From a bacterium (GTDB taxonomy: Bacteria > Myxococcota_A > Polyangia > Nannocystales > Nannocystaceae): a stretch of 56,814 nucleotides of DNA. The stretch is taken from NCBI GenBank assembly GCA_024742475.1, contig JANSYI010000046.1, forward strand, positions 1 to 56,814, read 5' to 3'. The notes beneath the pieces were generated by a model that did no database searches, was not told where the DNA came from, and saw only the letters and a list, made by a program, of their open reading frames with translations. Within the stretch, counting starts at the first letter, position 1, and the number at the start of each line of letters is the position of its first letter. Positions 32,811 through 42,503 of the stretch are shown piece after piece. Position numbers and translations under genes: made by a program.

Positions 32811-33419
32811 CTATGGAACTTCGTCGACGCTCTCCACCGTGATGATGGAGTCGAGCGACCATCCATCGACCGGGTCGTACCCCATCGAGGCCGGAGCATC
32901 GAGGTTCACGCGAACGTCGAGCCGCCGCTCGGGCCCCAACTCGACGGCGAGCGGAATCACGACCGGCTGAGGGTCGACCGCGGCTTCGTGCCAGCCGTCC
33001 GCTGCGTGGACCCAGGAACTCGCAGCGTAGAACCGGAGCTCGTCGTACGTTCCCTCCGGAAGCCCGGCGGCGCCGATGAGCCCGATGGCGCCGTGAAGAT
33101 CTTTGAGCATGAAGTGGGCGGAACCGACTTCCCGCCAGGTCATCGTGGCGCACAGGACCGGCTCGTCACAGCTCCCAACCTCGATACGCGAGTACTCGAT
33201 CTTCGCGTTCTCGAAGATGTGGGACTCGACGTCGGCCTCGAGCAACAGGCGGAAGTTGGGCTCGTGCTCCGGCCCGGTGAACCCGAGCTCGGTCGGACCG
33301 TGGTCCGTGAGGTCGTAGAACGCGTACTCGAAGTTGTCGGTCCGGTCGACTTCGGCGTTGCAGCCGAGTGCGAGGGCGGAGGCGATGAGGGGGGCGGCGG
33401 CTGCGGCGTACTTCTTCAT
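32811..33419 (-). CDS. Lipoprotein with a DUF4382-like domain
   Basis: A 202-residue lipoprotein from ATG 33419; the signal peptide ends in the lipobox ALALGC with very short linker. The C-terminal part (LKDLHGAIGLIGAAGLPEGTYDELRFYAAS ... PLAVELGPERRLDVRVNLDA) resembles the DUF4382 beta-sandwich of secreted proteins, although the match is by eye. A central W-R and Cys pair (CDEPVLCATMTW) may form a disulphide. It lies 128 bases from the aminotransferase gene on the same strand. Confidence 0.72.
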   Translation of the reverse strand: MKKYAAAAAPLIASALALGCNAEVDRTDNFEYAFYDLTDHGPTELGFTGPEHEPNFRLLLEADVESHIFENAKIEYSRIEVGSCDEPVLCATMTWREVGSAHFMLKDLHGAIGLIGAAGLPEGTYDELRFYAASSWVHAADGWHEAAVDPQPVVIPLAVELGPERRLDVRVNLDAPASMGYDPVDGWSLDSIITVESVDEVP

Positions 33420-33546
33420 GGCGACGTCGAGGTCATCGGACGGTCGCGCCGATCCTTGAGCCTGGACGCACCCCCGGGTGGCCCGCACGCGGTCGCTTTG
33501 GCCGAAACGGTCCGCAGTAGGCGTTTCGTAGGCCCCGGGCGGAGTT

Positions 33547-34611
33547 CTATCGAGCGGCGTCCAGCGCCTCGAGCACGGCGTCCACGTCATCGTCCCGGTT
33601 GAACACGCCGAAGCTGACCCGGATCGTTCCGTCAGGTGCGTCCAGGCCGTGGAGATGTTGACCCGCACAGTGCCGGCCCGCCCGCACGACGATGCCGTGT
33701 GCGGCGAAGTGCTCCTCGGCGTCGTCGATCTCCAAGCGTGTGTGGAGGAACGACACCGCGCTCGTGCTCGGCCCGTCGCCTCCGAACACGGTGCAGTCGT
33801 CGCGAGCCCGGAGTGCTTCGCGCAGACGGTGGCGAAGGTCGATCGGTCTGCGGCGGTGCGTTGGTGTGGACGCCAGCCACTCGAGGCTGGTTGCCATCGC
33901 GACCGCGCCGGGCAGGTTGACCGAGCCCAAGTCGCAGTAGCCCGGCGGCGCTGCGAAGCCCTTCTGGTCGCGAATCCACAGGCCGCCGATCCCCTGGGGG
34001 GCGAGGGGTCCCTTGTGGCCCGCGAACGCCACCGCGTCCGCTCCGAGGGAGGGAAGGTCGAGGTGGACCAGGCCGGCCGTTTGCGCTGCGTCGACCAGCG
34101 AGAACGCCCCGGCGTCTCGAGCCGCCGCCGTGATCCCCTCGACCGGAAGGCGCTCGCCGGTCACGTTCGACGCTGCCGTGATTGCGACCGCCCGCACGCG
34201 TCCGGTGGCCAGGCGATCGCGCAGCGCGTCCAGATCGAACGGCTCTCCCGCCCGAGATGCGACCCGGTAGTGCTCGACGCCGCGGTGCCGCACCAGCGCC
34301 TCGATCGGCGTGAGCATGGCTTGGTGCTCCATCGCGCTCGTGAGCACCACGTCGCCGGGCTGCCAGGAGCGCGAGAGCAGCACGGCTGCGATCGCGGAGG
34401 TACAGCCTGGTGTGAGTAGGAGTGCTTCGGGCGACGCAATGCCCAAGACGCCCGCGATCCGCTCACGCGCCTCGACGAAGAGCTCCGCGTAGCGGGCGGG
34501 GTCGACCCGAAGCGTCTGCTGCACCGCGTCCAACACTCCCGGCGCCTTGGGCCAGCTGGTCCCCGCTTGGTTGAGATACCTCCGACGTGTCACGGCGCGG
34601 CGAACCCACAT
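33547..34611 (-). CDS. Class-V aminotransferase (SufS/Csd-like cysteine desulfurase family)
   Basis: A 354-residue PLP enzyme. It opens with RRYLNQAGTSWPKAPGV (an NTP/AGxS-like start), then LLTPGCTSAIAAVL, the cofactor aspartate in SLVDAAQTAGLVHLDL, the PLP lysine in FAGHKGPLAPQG, and C-terminal RAGRHCAGQHLHG, where the cysteine aligns with the nucleophile of SufS-type desulfurases. It could supply sulfur or act as a Csd-type desulfurase; no suf or isc partners are nearby, so substrate and pathway are open. The start is the ATG at 34611; a divergent lipoprotein begins at 34682. Confidence 0.88.
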   Translation of the reverse strand: MWVRRAVTRRRYLNQAGTSWPKAPGVLDAVQQTLRVDPARYAELFVEARERIAGVLGIASPEALLLTPGCTSAIAAVLLSRSWQPGDVVLTSAMEHQAMLTPIEALVRHRGVEHYRVASRAGEPFDLDALRDRLATGRVRAVAITAASNVTGERLPVEGITAAARDAGAFSLVDAAQTAGLVHLDLPSLGADAVAFAGHKGPLAPQGIGGLWIRDQKGFAAPPGYCDLGSVNLPGAVAMATSLEWLASTPTHRRRPIDLRHRLREALRARDDCTVFGGDGPSTSAVSFLHTRLEIDDAEEHFAAHGIVVRAGRHCAGQHLHGLDAPDGTIRVSFGVFNRDDDVDAVLEALDAAR

Positions 34612-34681
34612 GCGAGCATGCCGAGACGATAGATCGCTTCGGCGCCTCGGTCCGACCGGGAAAAGCAGGTAGCATCACCGG

Positions 34682-35662
34682 GTGCGCGGCTCTCTCGCTG
34701 TTGGCGTGCTCGTCGTCTCGACGGCGTGCTTCAACCCAGATCCTGTCGACATTCAGGAGACCGACTCGCCCACGGGCTCGAGCTCAGGGGCGGTGACGAG
34801 CGATCCGGCGACCGGGTCGGGCACTTCGGTCGACCCCAGCGCCGACCCGACCTCGTCGGGCCCGAGCAGCTGCGAGGTCTGCGTGGCGTCCCCGCCCGAG
34901 GGCTGGACCGGGCCGCTCGCGATCGGTGCTGGAGAGACCGCGCCCTCGTGCGCCAGCCCCTTCACCGCGGTCGCGTTCGAAGCTGCGCAAGACATCGCGG
35001 GCGCGGACGCGAGCTGCGAGTGCTCGTGCGGCGAGCCCACCGTAGACTGTGGCGAGCTCTCGATGCGGTACAGCACCGCGTGCGCCGGGGTCGCGGGCGC
35101 CGAGAGCTTCGTCGGGGTGGACACGTGTCACGACACCGACCCCGACGGACCGACGGTCACGCCCTTCTTCACCCCGATCGCGGGCACCGAGTCATGCCCG
35201 CCGGTGGCCGACGTCGATATTCCCGCCGCCACGATGACCGAGCTCGTGCTGTGCGGCGGTGGCTTCGACCAGGAAAGTTGCGGTTCGGGCGAGGTGTGCG
35301 TCGGCGCGGCTCCCGATGGGTTCGAGGCGGCGCTGTGTGTTGCGCAGGAGGGGGAGCACGAGTGCCCCGCCGAGTACCCCAACGCTCGATCGGCGTTCAC
35401 CGACGTCGCCGACGACCGGCGCTGCACGGCATGCAACTGCGAGCCCGACGCGGCGGGGTTCGAGTGCGCGAGCGAGCTCGCGCTGTTCGGCGCCGGAGGA
35501 TGCGAAGGGCCCCTGGGCAGCGAACCCACGGACACCTGCTTCGACAGCCCTGCGTCGTTCACGTTCGCCGAGCCCACGGTCACTGGATCGTGCGCCCCCA
35601 CCAACACCCAGCCCACCGGCTCCATTGCGGGCGAAGACCCGATCACGATCTGCTGCCAATGA
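34682..35662 (+). CDS. Cys-rich lipoprotein with Ser/Thr linker
   Basis: A 326-residue lipoprotein starting at GTG 34682. The signal peptide ends in STAC (Cys followed by FNP); a Ser/Thr/Gly/Asp linker leads to a cysteine-rich domain with about 24 cysteines, including C-E-V-C, C-E-C-S-C-G and CTACNCEPDA, and a terminal CC. The pattern is closely paralogous to the lipoprotein at 50187-51308 (same ACFNP start, CECSC core and terminal CC). No catalytic motif is seen. It overlaps the next gene by four bases (ATGA), the first link of the 34.7-38.6 kb module. Confidence 0.82.
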   Translation: MRGSLAVGVLVVSTACFNPDPVDIQETDSPTGSSSGAVTSDPATGSGTSVDPSADPTSSGPSSCEVCVASPPEGWTGPLAIGAGETAPSCASPFTAVAFEAAQDIAGADASCECSCGEPTVDCGELSMRYSTACAGVAGAESFVGVDTCHDTDPDGPTVTPFFTPIAGTESCPPVADVDIPAATMTELVLCGGGFDQESCGSGEVCVGAAPDGFEAALCVAQEGEHECPAEYPNARSAFTDVADDRRCTACNCEPDAAGFECASELALFGAGGCEGPLGSEPTDTCFDSPASFTFAEPTVTGSCAPTNTQPTGSIAGEDPITICCQ

Positions 35663-36362
35663 GCGCCGCATGGACAGCCCTGGTCGCGCGGTGGGATGCC
35701 GCGCGTGAGGCCATCATCGAACGCGTCGACGGCGTGTTGTCGCAGGCCACATCCGTGAGCGAGCCCATCGCCGCGACCTCCACCACCGACGCGAACGCGT
35801 TGCAGCGGCTATGGCAGTCCGTCGACGCCAAGATGTCGGCGCTCGCCGGTGAAGTGTCCGACGCGTGGGACTCGATCAGCGATGAGATGAGCCAGGTCGA
35901 GGGCATCCCCAAGGGGGGCATGTGGCTCGAGGGCTTCAAGCGAGACGCCTGCACCACCGACATCGAGATCCGCCACGGACGCGCGCGTGCCTCGATCTTC
36001 GCCAAGGCGGCGGCGTCCATGCTGCGCTACGTGCAAGCCAGCGGCGACCCCGACGCGCGTCGGATGTTCGCGCATGGCGGGGCCGTCTTCATCGCCGAGC
36101 AGGCCGCTGTCGAGAACTGGGCGGGCATGAAGACCGCCCAGACGCGCATCCGCGGCTACCGCAACCCCAAGGCCGTGCCCATGCAGCTGCTCGAGTACTA
36201 CGCCAAGGTCTCTGCCAACTACTGGCGGATCCGCTACGCGACGGAAGCGAAGTACAACCCGGCCCAGCAAGCGGGCGTCGAGACCAAGATCGCGAACTTC
36301 ACCAAGTCGTCGCACGCGCTGCTGCTGGAACACCCCCAGTGGCGCGCCGCCGCGTCTTCGTG

Positions 36363-36363
<1 letters not shown>
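35659..36363 (+). CDS. Soluble helical protein of unknown function in ECF module
   Basis: A 234-residue protein that overlaps both neighbours (ATGA with the lipoprotein, TGATG with the next gene). No signal peptide or membrane helix; mostly helical with Trp-containing repeats (LVARWDAAREAIIERV, LWQSVDAKMSALAGEV, DAWDSISDEM) and a basic C-terminal half (RIRYATEAKYNPAQQAG). I recognise no family. Being coupled to a lipoprotein and to a membrane-anchored protein, it may be the cytoplasmic partner of the anchored protein; the role is unknown. Confidence 0.78.
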
Positions 36364-37337
<974 letters not shown>

Positions 37338-37374
37338 CGCGACGTGACGGATCCGCCGCTCGGCGGGAAATGCC

Positions 37375-37959
37375 ATGGTCGTGGGGATTCCGCGTCTGCA
37401 CAGCATGAGCGAAGCGCCGCGCAGGCCCCCGTTGCGGGTGGCCCCCGACCCACCGCCGGCCCCGACGTTCGCGTCGGTCTACCGGGAGCACGCGGCATTC
37501 GTGCGTCGCTCGGTGCGGCACCTCGACGTCCCCGACGCAGCGGCGGACGACGTCTTGCACGACGTCTTCCTGATCGTGCATCGGCGGCTGGCTGACTTCG
37601 ACGCTCGGACCTCGATGCGGGCGTGGCTCTTCGGCATCGCGCGCCGCGTCGCAATGCACCACCGTCGTGGCCGCCTCCGCCGGAGCCGGCGCGAGCAAGC
37701 AGCCCCGGTCCCGGCCGCAACACCCTGCCCCGAGCACGTTGCGGCCTCGCGGGAAGCCGCGCGCTGGGTGGAGGGGTTCTTGGCCGGCCTCGACCCGAGT
37801 CAGCGCGCCGTCTTCATGTTGTGCGAGATCGAAGGGCTCGCCGCCCCCGAGGTCGCCGCGGCCACCGGCACCAAGCTCAACACCGTCTACTCCCGCTTGA
37901 GACTCGCCCGTCGCCGGTTCGAACGCGCCGTCGACGAGCGGGAGAAGGAGTCGCGATGA
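37375..37959 (+). CDS. ECF sigma factor
   Basis: A 194-residue extracytoplasmic-function sigma factor (184 if ATG 37405 is used). Region 2 spans FASVYREHAAFVRRSVRHL, AADDVLHDVFLIVHRRL and the -10-binding WLFGIARRVAMHHRR. Region 4 is GFLAGLDPSQRAVFMLCEIEGLAAPEVAAATGTKLNTVYSRLRLARRRFERAV, with a recognisable helix-turn-helix. It overlaps the next membrane protein by four bases (ATGA), so that protein is the likely anti-sigma factor. Promoter targets of the sigma are unknown; I do not see a matched motif pair nearby. Confidence 0.94.
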   Translation: MVVGIPRLHSMSEAPRRPPLRVAPDPPPAPTFASVYREHAAFVRRSVRHLDVPDAAADDVLHDVFLIVHRRLADFDARTSMRAWLFGIARRVAMHHRRGRLRRSRREQAAPVPAATPCPEHVAASREAARWVEGFLAGLDPSQRAVFMLCEIEGLAAPEVAAATGTKLNTVYSRLRLARRRFERAVDEREKESR

Positions 37960-38648
37960 CCTCCCTGAGCCCTCGGGCCCGCGCCCTGCTCGAGGCGTAT
38001 CGCGCCGTCAGCGACGCCCAAGACGCGCCCGACGACGCGATGCTCGCGAGGTTGGAGGCGTCGATCGAGTCTCCTGCCGAGCCCCCCAAACGCGCCGCCG
38101 CCTGGATTGTCGCCGGGGTCGCGATGGCGTCCACGGTGACGGCAGTCATCGCGTGGCCCCGTCCGCAGCCCGCCGCGCTCGAAGGTCGCGCCGCGGTGTC
38201 CGAGGCGGTCGACGCTGCACGGGCTGCGACGCCGAGACGGGCCGCGCGTCCCCCCGCAAACTCATCGCCCGAGCCGACGCCCGAGCCCAGCCTCCAGCCG
38301 CCGGCGCCCAGCGCCCGACCGGGGCACGCACCCGCTACCAAGCCTGTCCCTGCCGAGCCCGCGCCCGAGACTTCGCAGGCGCAGCCAGGGCTCGTCGCCG
38401 AGCTCGCGCTGCTTCGCAAGGCTCGTGCAGCGATGCGCCGAGGGGATCTCGATGCGGCTGCGCAGTCGCTGAGCGAACACGGGCGCTCGTTTCCCACCGG
38501 GCAGCTCAGCGAAGACCGCGACGCGCTGTGGGTCGTGCTGCGCTGCCGCAAGGGCGCTGCGAACGACGGCCGCGCCGCGTTCGAGGCCGCGCACCCGTCC
38601 TCGCATCACTTGGCGGCCATCGCGGTGGCGTGCGGTGAAAAAGATTGA
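37956..38648 (+). CDS. Candidate membrane anti-sigma factor with TPR-like C-terminus
   Basis: A 230-residue single-pass protein translationally coupled to the ECF sigma (ATGA). The N-terminal 45 residues are acidic and helical (ARALLEAYRAVSDAQDAPDDAMLARLEASIE), in the cytoplasm where a sigma-binding part is expected, but there is no zinc HxxxCxxC motif. A membrane helix follows (AAWIVAGVAMASTVTAVIAW), then a Pro/Ala-rich periplasmic tether and a helical repeat region (ELALLRKARAAMRRGDLDAAAQSL) resembling a TPR. Position and topology support anti-sigma; direct evidence is lacking. Confidence 0.7.
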   Translation: MTSLSPRARALLEAYRAVSDAQDAPDDAMLARLEASIESPAEPPKRAAAWIVAGVAMASTVTAVIAWPRPQPAALEGRAAVSEAVDAARAATPRRAARPPANSSPEPTPEPSLQPPAPSARPGHAPATKPVPAEPAPETSQAQPGLVAELALLRKARAAMRRGDLDAAAQSLSEHGRSFPTGQLSEDRDALWVVLRCRKGAANDGRAAFEAAHPSSHHLAAIAVACGEKD

Positions 38649-38690
38649 CGCGATGGTGACGGGATCGGGCCGCGACGGGAAAGAGAGGAC

Positions 38691-39647
38691 ATGACTTTCG
38701 ATGGAAACCTCTCCGCCCTCGGCATTCTCACGCTCTCGTTGTGCGCGTTCGCCTGCGACAACGGCTCGGTCGGCGAGTTCGAGAGCGACGACGGCGGGGC
38801 GAGCTCGGGCGCATCGACCAGCGCCTCGGCGGGCGAAGGATCGACGAGCGCGGACACCGATGGCGGGAGTGAGTCCGAATCGGCGACTTCGACCAGCGGT
38901 CCAACGACGACCGACGCGACCAGCTCCACCCAAGGCGGCACCGAGACCGGGGGCAGCTCGACCTCGGGAGGCCCCGTGGGCGTATGCGCGGGCGTCGAAA
39001 ACCACATGTGCTCGGGGCCGGTCGACTGCGGAGACGCGTGCGGCGAGCTCGACTCGATGTTCGACGACGACGGCTGCGTGCGCGAGGCTTGCGGACAGCA
39101 CGACGACTGCGACGACGCCTGGTTCTGCTATCGGCCCCTCAACTACGGGGGCTGCCAGAGCTCCGACGTGAGCTGCTCCGAGGATGCGGACGTCGGTTGT
39201 CAGTGTGCGACGCTGCCCGACTGCGGCGGAGCCTACTGCGTGCCCGAGGAGATCGTCTTCGCCGGCGCGTCGCCTGGACCGACCGCTGGGTGGGCGACCG
39301 ACAGCTGCGCCCCGGACGACGGTCCCGCGTTCCTGCTTCGCGTCGGCACGTACACCTCCGATGGGTGCGGAGGCGCGTTTGCGGAGGACGAGCCGCTCGT
39401 CGAGTTTCGCATCAACGCGCCGCTCGGTTCCACGGGCAGCTATGTCTCGGATGAGTTTGGCATCTTCGTTGCCACCTACCACCCCGGGGACGGGTCGCAG
39501 GTCCCGGTGACGGGCGCGGTCACGGTGACGAGCGCCGGGGACGTGCTCGAAGGTGAGTACGAGGCGCGATTGCCCGACGACACCGTCGTGTACGGTTCGT
39601 TCTCCGCGATCGGTTGCCCATCCGACGAGCCGCTGCCCTGCGGCTGA
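38691..39647 (+). CDS. Cys-rich secreted lipoprotein with Ser/Thr linker
   Basis: A 318-residue lipoprotein: the signal peptide ends in CAFAC; a long Ser/Thr/Gly linker (ASSGASTSASAGEGSTSADT) follows. The mature part has a Cys/Asp-rich block with spacing C-x7-C-x3-C-...-CGQHDDCDDAWFC, C-x-C and further pairs, and a C-terminal beta-sandwich of about 110 residues (GAFAEDEPLVEFRINAPLGSTG, VTVTSAGDVLEGEYEA). The block GQHDDC recalls the Ca-loop of phospholipase A2-like folds, but it is not complete enough for a call. It is 42 bases after the anti-sigma candidate and may belong to the same unit or be a target. Confidence 0.8.
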   Translation: MTFDGNLSALGILTLSLCAFACDNGSVGEFESDDGGASSGASTSASAGEGSTSADTDGGSESESATSTSGPTTTDATSSTQGGTETGGSSTSGGPVGVCAGVENHMCSGPVDCGDACGELDSMFDDDGCVREACGQHDDCDDAWFCYRPLNYGGCQSSDVSCSEDADVGCQCATLPDCGGAYCVPEEIVFAGASPGPTAGWATDSCAPDDGPAFLLRVGTYTSDGCGGAFAEDEPLVEFRINAPLGSTGSYVSDEFGIFVATYHPGDGSQVPVTGAVTVTSAGDVLEGEYEARLPDDTVVYGSFSAIGCPSDEPLPCG

Positions 39648-39719
39648 GCCACGCCTCTCCCGCGGCTTGGGGTGCGTCACAGCGCCAGCGCCGCGTCCGT
39701 GCTACCCCAGTAGGTAAGG

Positions 39720-41126
39720 ATGACGGACACGAGCCTCGCGGGAAGGATTCTCGTCGTCGATGACGAGCGCAACATCAGGCGAACGCTCCGCATGGTCCTC
39801 GAAGGCGAGGGGGCCACGGTGCTCGAGGCCGCCACGGGAGAAGAGGCGCTCGCTCAAATCGAGAGCGCCGAGCCCATCGAGGTGATCATCACCGACGTGA
39901 TGATGCCCGGCATCTCCGGCCTCGAGCTGCTCGAGCATCTCGCGGGCGCGGCCGGGGGCACGCCCAACGTGCCGGTCATCCTCATCTCCGGTCACGCCAC
40001 GGTCGACGACGCGGTCAAGGCCACGCGACTGGGCGCGTTCGACTTCTTCGAGAAGCCGCTCGCCCGCGACCGAGTGGTCGTCAGCGTTCGCAACGCGCTA
40101 CGACAGTTCGCCTCCGACGCGCAGATGCGGAGGCTCCGAGCGCAGATCCGCGGCGAGATCATCGGGGAGTCCGATGCCGTCGCGTCCATGCTGGCCCAGA
40201 TCGGCAAGGTGGGCAGCACCAAGGCCCGCGTCCTGATCACCGGCGAGAGCGGCAGCGGCAAGGAACTCGTCGCGCGAGCAATTCACGAGGCCAGCGACCG
40301 CCGCGACGCGGAGTTCGTCAAGGTCAACTGCGCCGCCATTCCTCGCGAACTCATCGAGAGCGAGCTGTTCGGCCACGAGCGCGGCGCCTTCACGGGGGCG
40401 ACCGCGCAGAAGAAGGGGCTGTTCGAGGTCGCCAACGGCGGGACCATCTTCCTCGACGAGATCGGTGACATGGCCCTGGGCGCGCAAGCCAAGGTGCTCC
40501 GCGTCCTGCAGAGCGGCGAGCTCATGCGCGTGGGCGGCAGCAAGCTCATCAACGTCGACGTTCGCGTGCTCGCGGCGACCCACCGCAACCTTCAGGAGCA
40601 GGCCCAGGCGGGGGAGTTTCGCGAGGACCTCTACTTCCGGCTCAACGTCGTGCCCATCCGCGTCCCGCCGCTGCGCGACCGCACCGAAGACATCGCCCTG
40701 CTCGCGCGTCACTTCATCGACCTCGCTGCACAAGAGAACGGCCTGTCCCCCAAGCGCCTCGACGACGAAGCGCTCTCCGCCTTGCGCAGCTACACCTGGC
40801 CGGGCAACGTTCGGGAGCTCCGCAACGTCATCGAGCGCATGGTCATCCTCTCCGACGGCGACATCACCCTCGAAGACGTCCCCGAAGAGGTCCGCGGCGC
40901 CCCCGAGGAGCCGCCCAGCGACGACTCCTTGCTCGACTTTGGCGGTCAGACCGTTCCCGACGGCATGACCCTCCGCGAGTTCCGCGAAGCCATCGAGCGC
41001 GCTTTCATCCGCAAGCGGTTGATCGCAAACGACTGGAACGTCTCTCGCACCGCGACCTCTTTGGGGGTCGAGCGCACGCACCTGCACAAGAAGATGAAGC
41101 TGCTCGGCATTCAGCGCGGCAGCTGA
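39720..41126 (+). CDS. NtrC-family sigma54-dependent response regulator
   Basis: A 468-residue activator. Receiver: VVDDE, acceptor D59 in ITDVMMPG, lysine in FEKPL. AAA+ domain: Walker A GESGSGK at 175-181, sigma54-contact loop GAFTGA at 222-227, Walker B TIFLDEIGD and the arginine-finger region FREDLYFRLNVV. A Fis-type helix-turn-helix closes the protein (NDWNVSRTATSLGVERTHLHKKMKLLGI). All functional motifs are intact. The order and sequence recall NtrX-like regulators. No histidine kinase is adjacent, so its partner must lie elsewhere. A terminator follows. Confidence 0.95.
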   Translation: MTDTSLAGRILVVDDERNIRRTLRMVLEGEGATVLEAATGEEALAQIESAEPIEVIITDVMMPGISGLELLEHLAGAAGGTPNVPVILISGHATVDDAVKATRLGAFDFFEKPLARDRVVVSVRNALRQFASDAQMRRLRAQIRGEIIGESDAVASMLAQIGKVGSTKARVLITGESGSGKELVARAIHEASDRRDAEFVKVNCAAIPRELIESELFGHERGAFTGATAQKKGLFEVANGGTIFLDEIGDMALGAQAKVLRVLQSGELMRVGGSKLINVDVRVLAATHRNLQEQAQAGEFREDLYFRLNVVPIRVPPLRDRTEDIALLARHFIDLAAQENGLSPKRLDDEALSALRSYTWPGNVRELRNVIERMVILSDGDITLEDVPEEVRGAPEEPPSDDSLLDFGGQTVPDGMTLREFREAIERAFIRKRLIANDWNVSRTATSLGVERTHLHKKMKLLGIQRGS

Positions 41127-41141
41127 GGCCAACTAAACGAA

Positions 41142-41173
41142 GAAGCCCACGCGCACGGGGTGCGGTGGGCTTC
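41142..41173. terminator. Bidirectional terminator, NtrC gene/RRM gene
   Basis: GAAGCCCAC (41142-41150) pairs perfectly with GTGGGCTTC (41165-41173), with an inner GCAC/GTGC-like extension. It lies between the convergent activator gene and RNA-binding protein gene. Confidence 0.75.
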
Positions 41174-41193
41174 GCGTTCGGCCGAGGCCGCGG

Positions 41194-41673
41194 CTAGCGG
41201 TTGCGTTCGGTGGCCTGACGGACGACCAGGTTGCGCCCGGAGAATTCTTGCCCGTCGAGCTGCTTGATGGCTCGGTCGGCGTCCTTGCGGTTCGCCATGG
41301 TCACGAAGCCGAAGCCGCGAGAGTCACCGGTGTCTCGGTCGGTCACGATGTGAACGTCGGTGACGGGTCCGTACTCTTCGAGCTTCTTCTTGAGCTCGTC
41401 GTTGTTGACTCGCCAGTCGAGGCCGCCGATGAAGAGGCGGCTGGGGATGGTGGCGCGCTGCTCTTGCTCCTCGTCGCCTCCACCTTCGATGTTCCGCATG
41501 ACTTGGTCGATGGTCATCATGCCGCCTTGAATCTCGTCGACCGTCGCGACGGGCACGCCGCCGCCGCCGCCGGCACGGCTCCGCTCGCGCGCGCGCTCCA
41601 TCTTTTCCTTCTTCTTCTTTGCGCGCTCTTTTTCTCGCTGCCGTTTTCCCGCGGAGTAGTTGCTTCTCGCCAT
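41194..41673 (-). CDS. RRM RNA-binding protein with basic N-terminal extension
   Basis: A 159-residue protein. The N-terminal 40 residues are strongly basic and helical (GKRQREKERAKKKKEKMERARERSRA), followed by a Gly-rich and an acidic Gln/Glu spacer, and then a complete RRM (about 77-155): RNP2 LFIGGL and RNP1 RGFGFVTM, with an intact V-T-D-x-x-I-V-T-D-R-D-T-G-x-S-R segment. It binds single-stranded RNA, and the basic tail may add general RNA affinity. It is divergent from the second RRM gene at 41935 across a 261-base gap. Confidence 0.92.
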   Translation of the reverse strand: MARSNYSAGKRQREKERAKKKKEKMERARERSRAGGGGGVPVATVDEIQGGMMTIDQVMRNIEGGGDEEQEQRATIPSRLFIGGLDWRVNNDELKKKLEEYGPVTDVHIVTDRDTGDSRGFGFVTMANRKDADRAIKQLDGQEFSGRNLVVRQATERNR

Positions 41674-41841
41674 GCTTGCCTGTGTGACTCTGTGATCGGT
41701 CGCAGGGCCGTTTCTGCGGCGCTGCGCACCCCACCACCTAGCGCGCGGGTGTTCGGCTTGTCAAACGCACACGTGGGCGAAGCGGCGCGGTGGCCTGCGT
41801 CGGCGCTCCCACAGCCAGGAACCGCCCCAGATCGGGTAGGG

Positions 41842-41859
41842 CGGCCCTTTGTGGGGCCG
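41842..41859 (+). promoter_or_regulatory. Hairpin in the long leader of the Gly-rich RRM gene
   Basis: CGGCCC (41842-41847) pairs with GGGCCG (41854-41859) around a six-base loop, in the long untranslated space before the RRM gene at 41935. A weak -10-like TATGAT lies at 41884. Whether the hairpin is in the mRNA or is only a coincidence of high GC cannot be told. Nothing else of note lies in the 41674-41934 gap. Confidence 0.25.
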
Positions 41860-41934
41860 TCGCGTTCGCCCGCCGCGTGCGGGGTATGATTCTGGCGGCG
41901 CCGCAGCGCCTCGAGAGAAGGAAAGAACGAGAAG

Positions 41935-42435
41935 ATGTCGAACAAGTTGTTTGTCGGTGGACTCAGCTGGGACACGAATGACGCTGGCCTACGCGATGCT
42001 TTCACGGCGTTTGGAGAGGTCGTCGAAGCCAAGGTGATCACCGACCGGGAGACTGGGCGTTCGAGAGGCTTCGGCTTCGTGACGTTCAGCGAAGGGGATG
42101 CGGCCAAGACCGCGATGCAAGAGATGGATGGAAAACGGCTCGATGGACGCGCTGTTCGCGTGAACATCGCCGAAGAGCGTAAGCCGCGTCGTGGAGGCGG
42201 CGGCGGCCGTCCCGGTGGCGGTGGCGGTGGCGGTGGCGGTGGCGGTGGCGGTGGCGGTGGCGGTGGCTATCGCGGCGGAGGCGGAGGCGGCGGCGGCGGC
42301 GGCGGTGGCTTCCGCGACGACGACGACTTCCGCAAAGAACGGCGCGACCGGGATCGCGGCCATCGGCGCGGACGCCGGGGTCGTGGCGGCCGCGAAGGCG
42401 GCGGCGGTGGCGGTGGCGGCGACTACAACTGGTAG
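41935..42435 (+). CDS. Gly-rich RRM RNA-binding protein
   Basis: A 166-residue protein: an RRM at residues 1-80 (RNP2 LFVGGL, RNP1 RGFGFVTF, start SNKLFVGGLSW) and a long Gly/Arg-rich tail (residues about 85-166) containing RGGGGGRPGGGG, RGR and RDRDRGHRRGRRGRGGR. This is the layout of glycine-rich RNA-binding proteins of cyanobacteria and plants, often cold-induced. Nine GGTGGC hexamers at 42214-42267 encode most of the Gly run. A strong Rho-independent terminator follows the gene. Confidence 0.95.
   Translation: MSNKLFVGGLSWDTNDAGLRDAFTAFGEVVEAKVITDRETGRSRGFGFVTFSEGDAAKTAMQEMDGKRLDGRAVRVNIAEERKPRRGGGGGRPGGGGGGGGGGGGGGGGGGYRGGGGGGGGGGGGFRDDDDFRKERRDRDRGHRRGRRGRGGREGGGGGGGGDYNW
42214..42267. 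repeat. GGTGGC hexanucleotide repeat (9 copies)
   Basis: Nine perfect tandem GGTGGC units encode (Gly-Gly) pairs within the tail of the RRM protein. Unit changes keep the frame and alter tail length by two residues at a time. Confidence 0.85.
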
Positions 42436-42461
42436 CGCCTCGTACTCGAACGCAATCGACG

Positions 42462-42488
42462 ACGGCCGCCCATCGAGGCGGCCGTTTT
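42462..42488. terminator. Rho-independent terminator after the Gly-rich RRM gene
   Basis: ACGGCCGCC (42462-42470) pairs with GGCGGCCGT (42477-42485) around the loop CATCGA and is followed by TTT. It is one of the clearest terminators of the window and also serves the convergent GST gene. Confidence 0.9.
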
Positions 42489-42503
42489 GCGATCACGATG
42501 GGG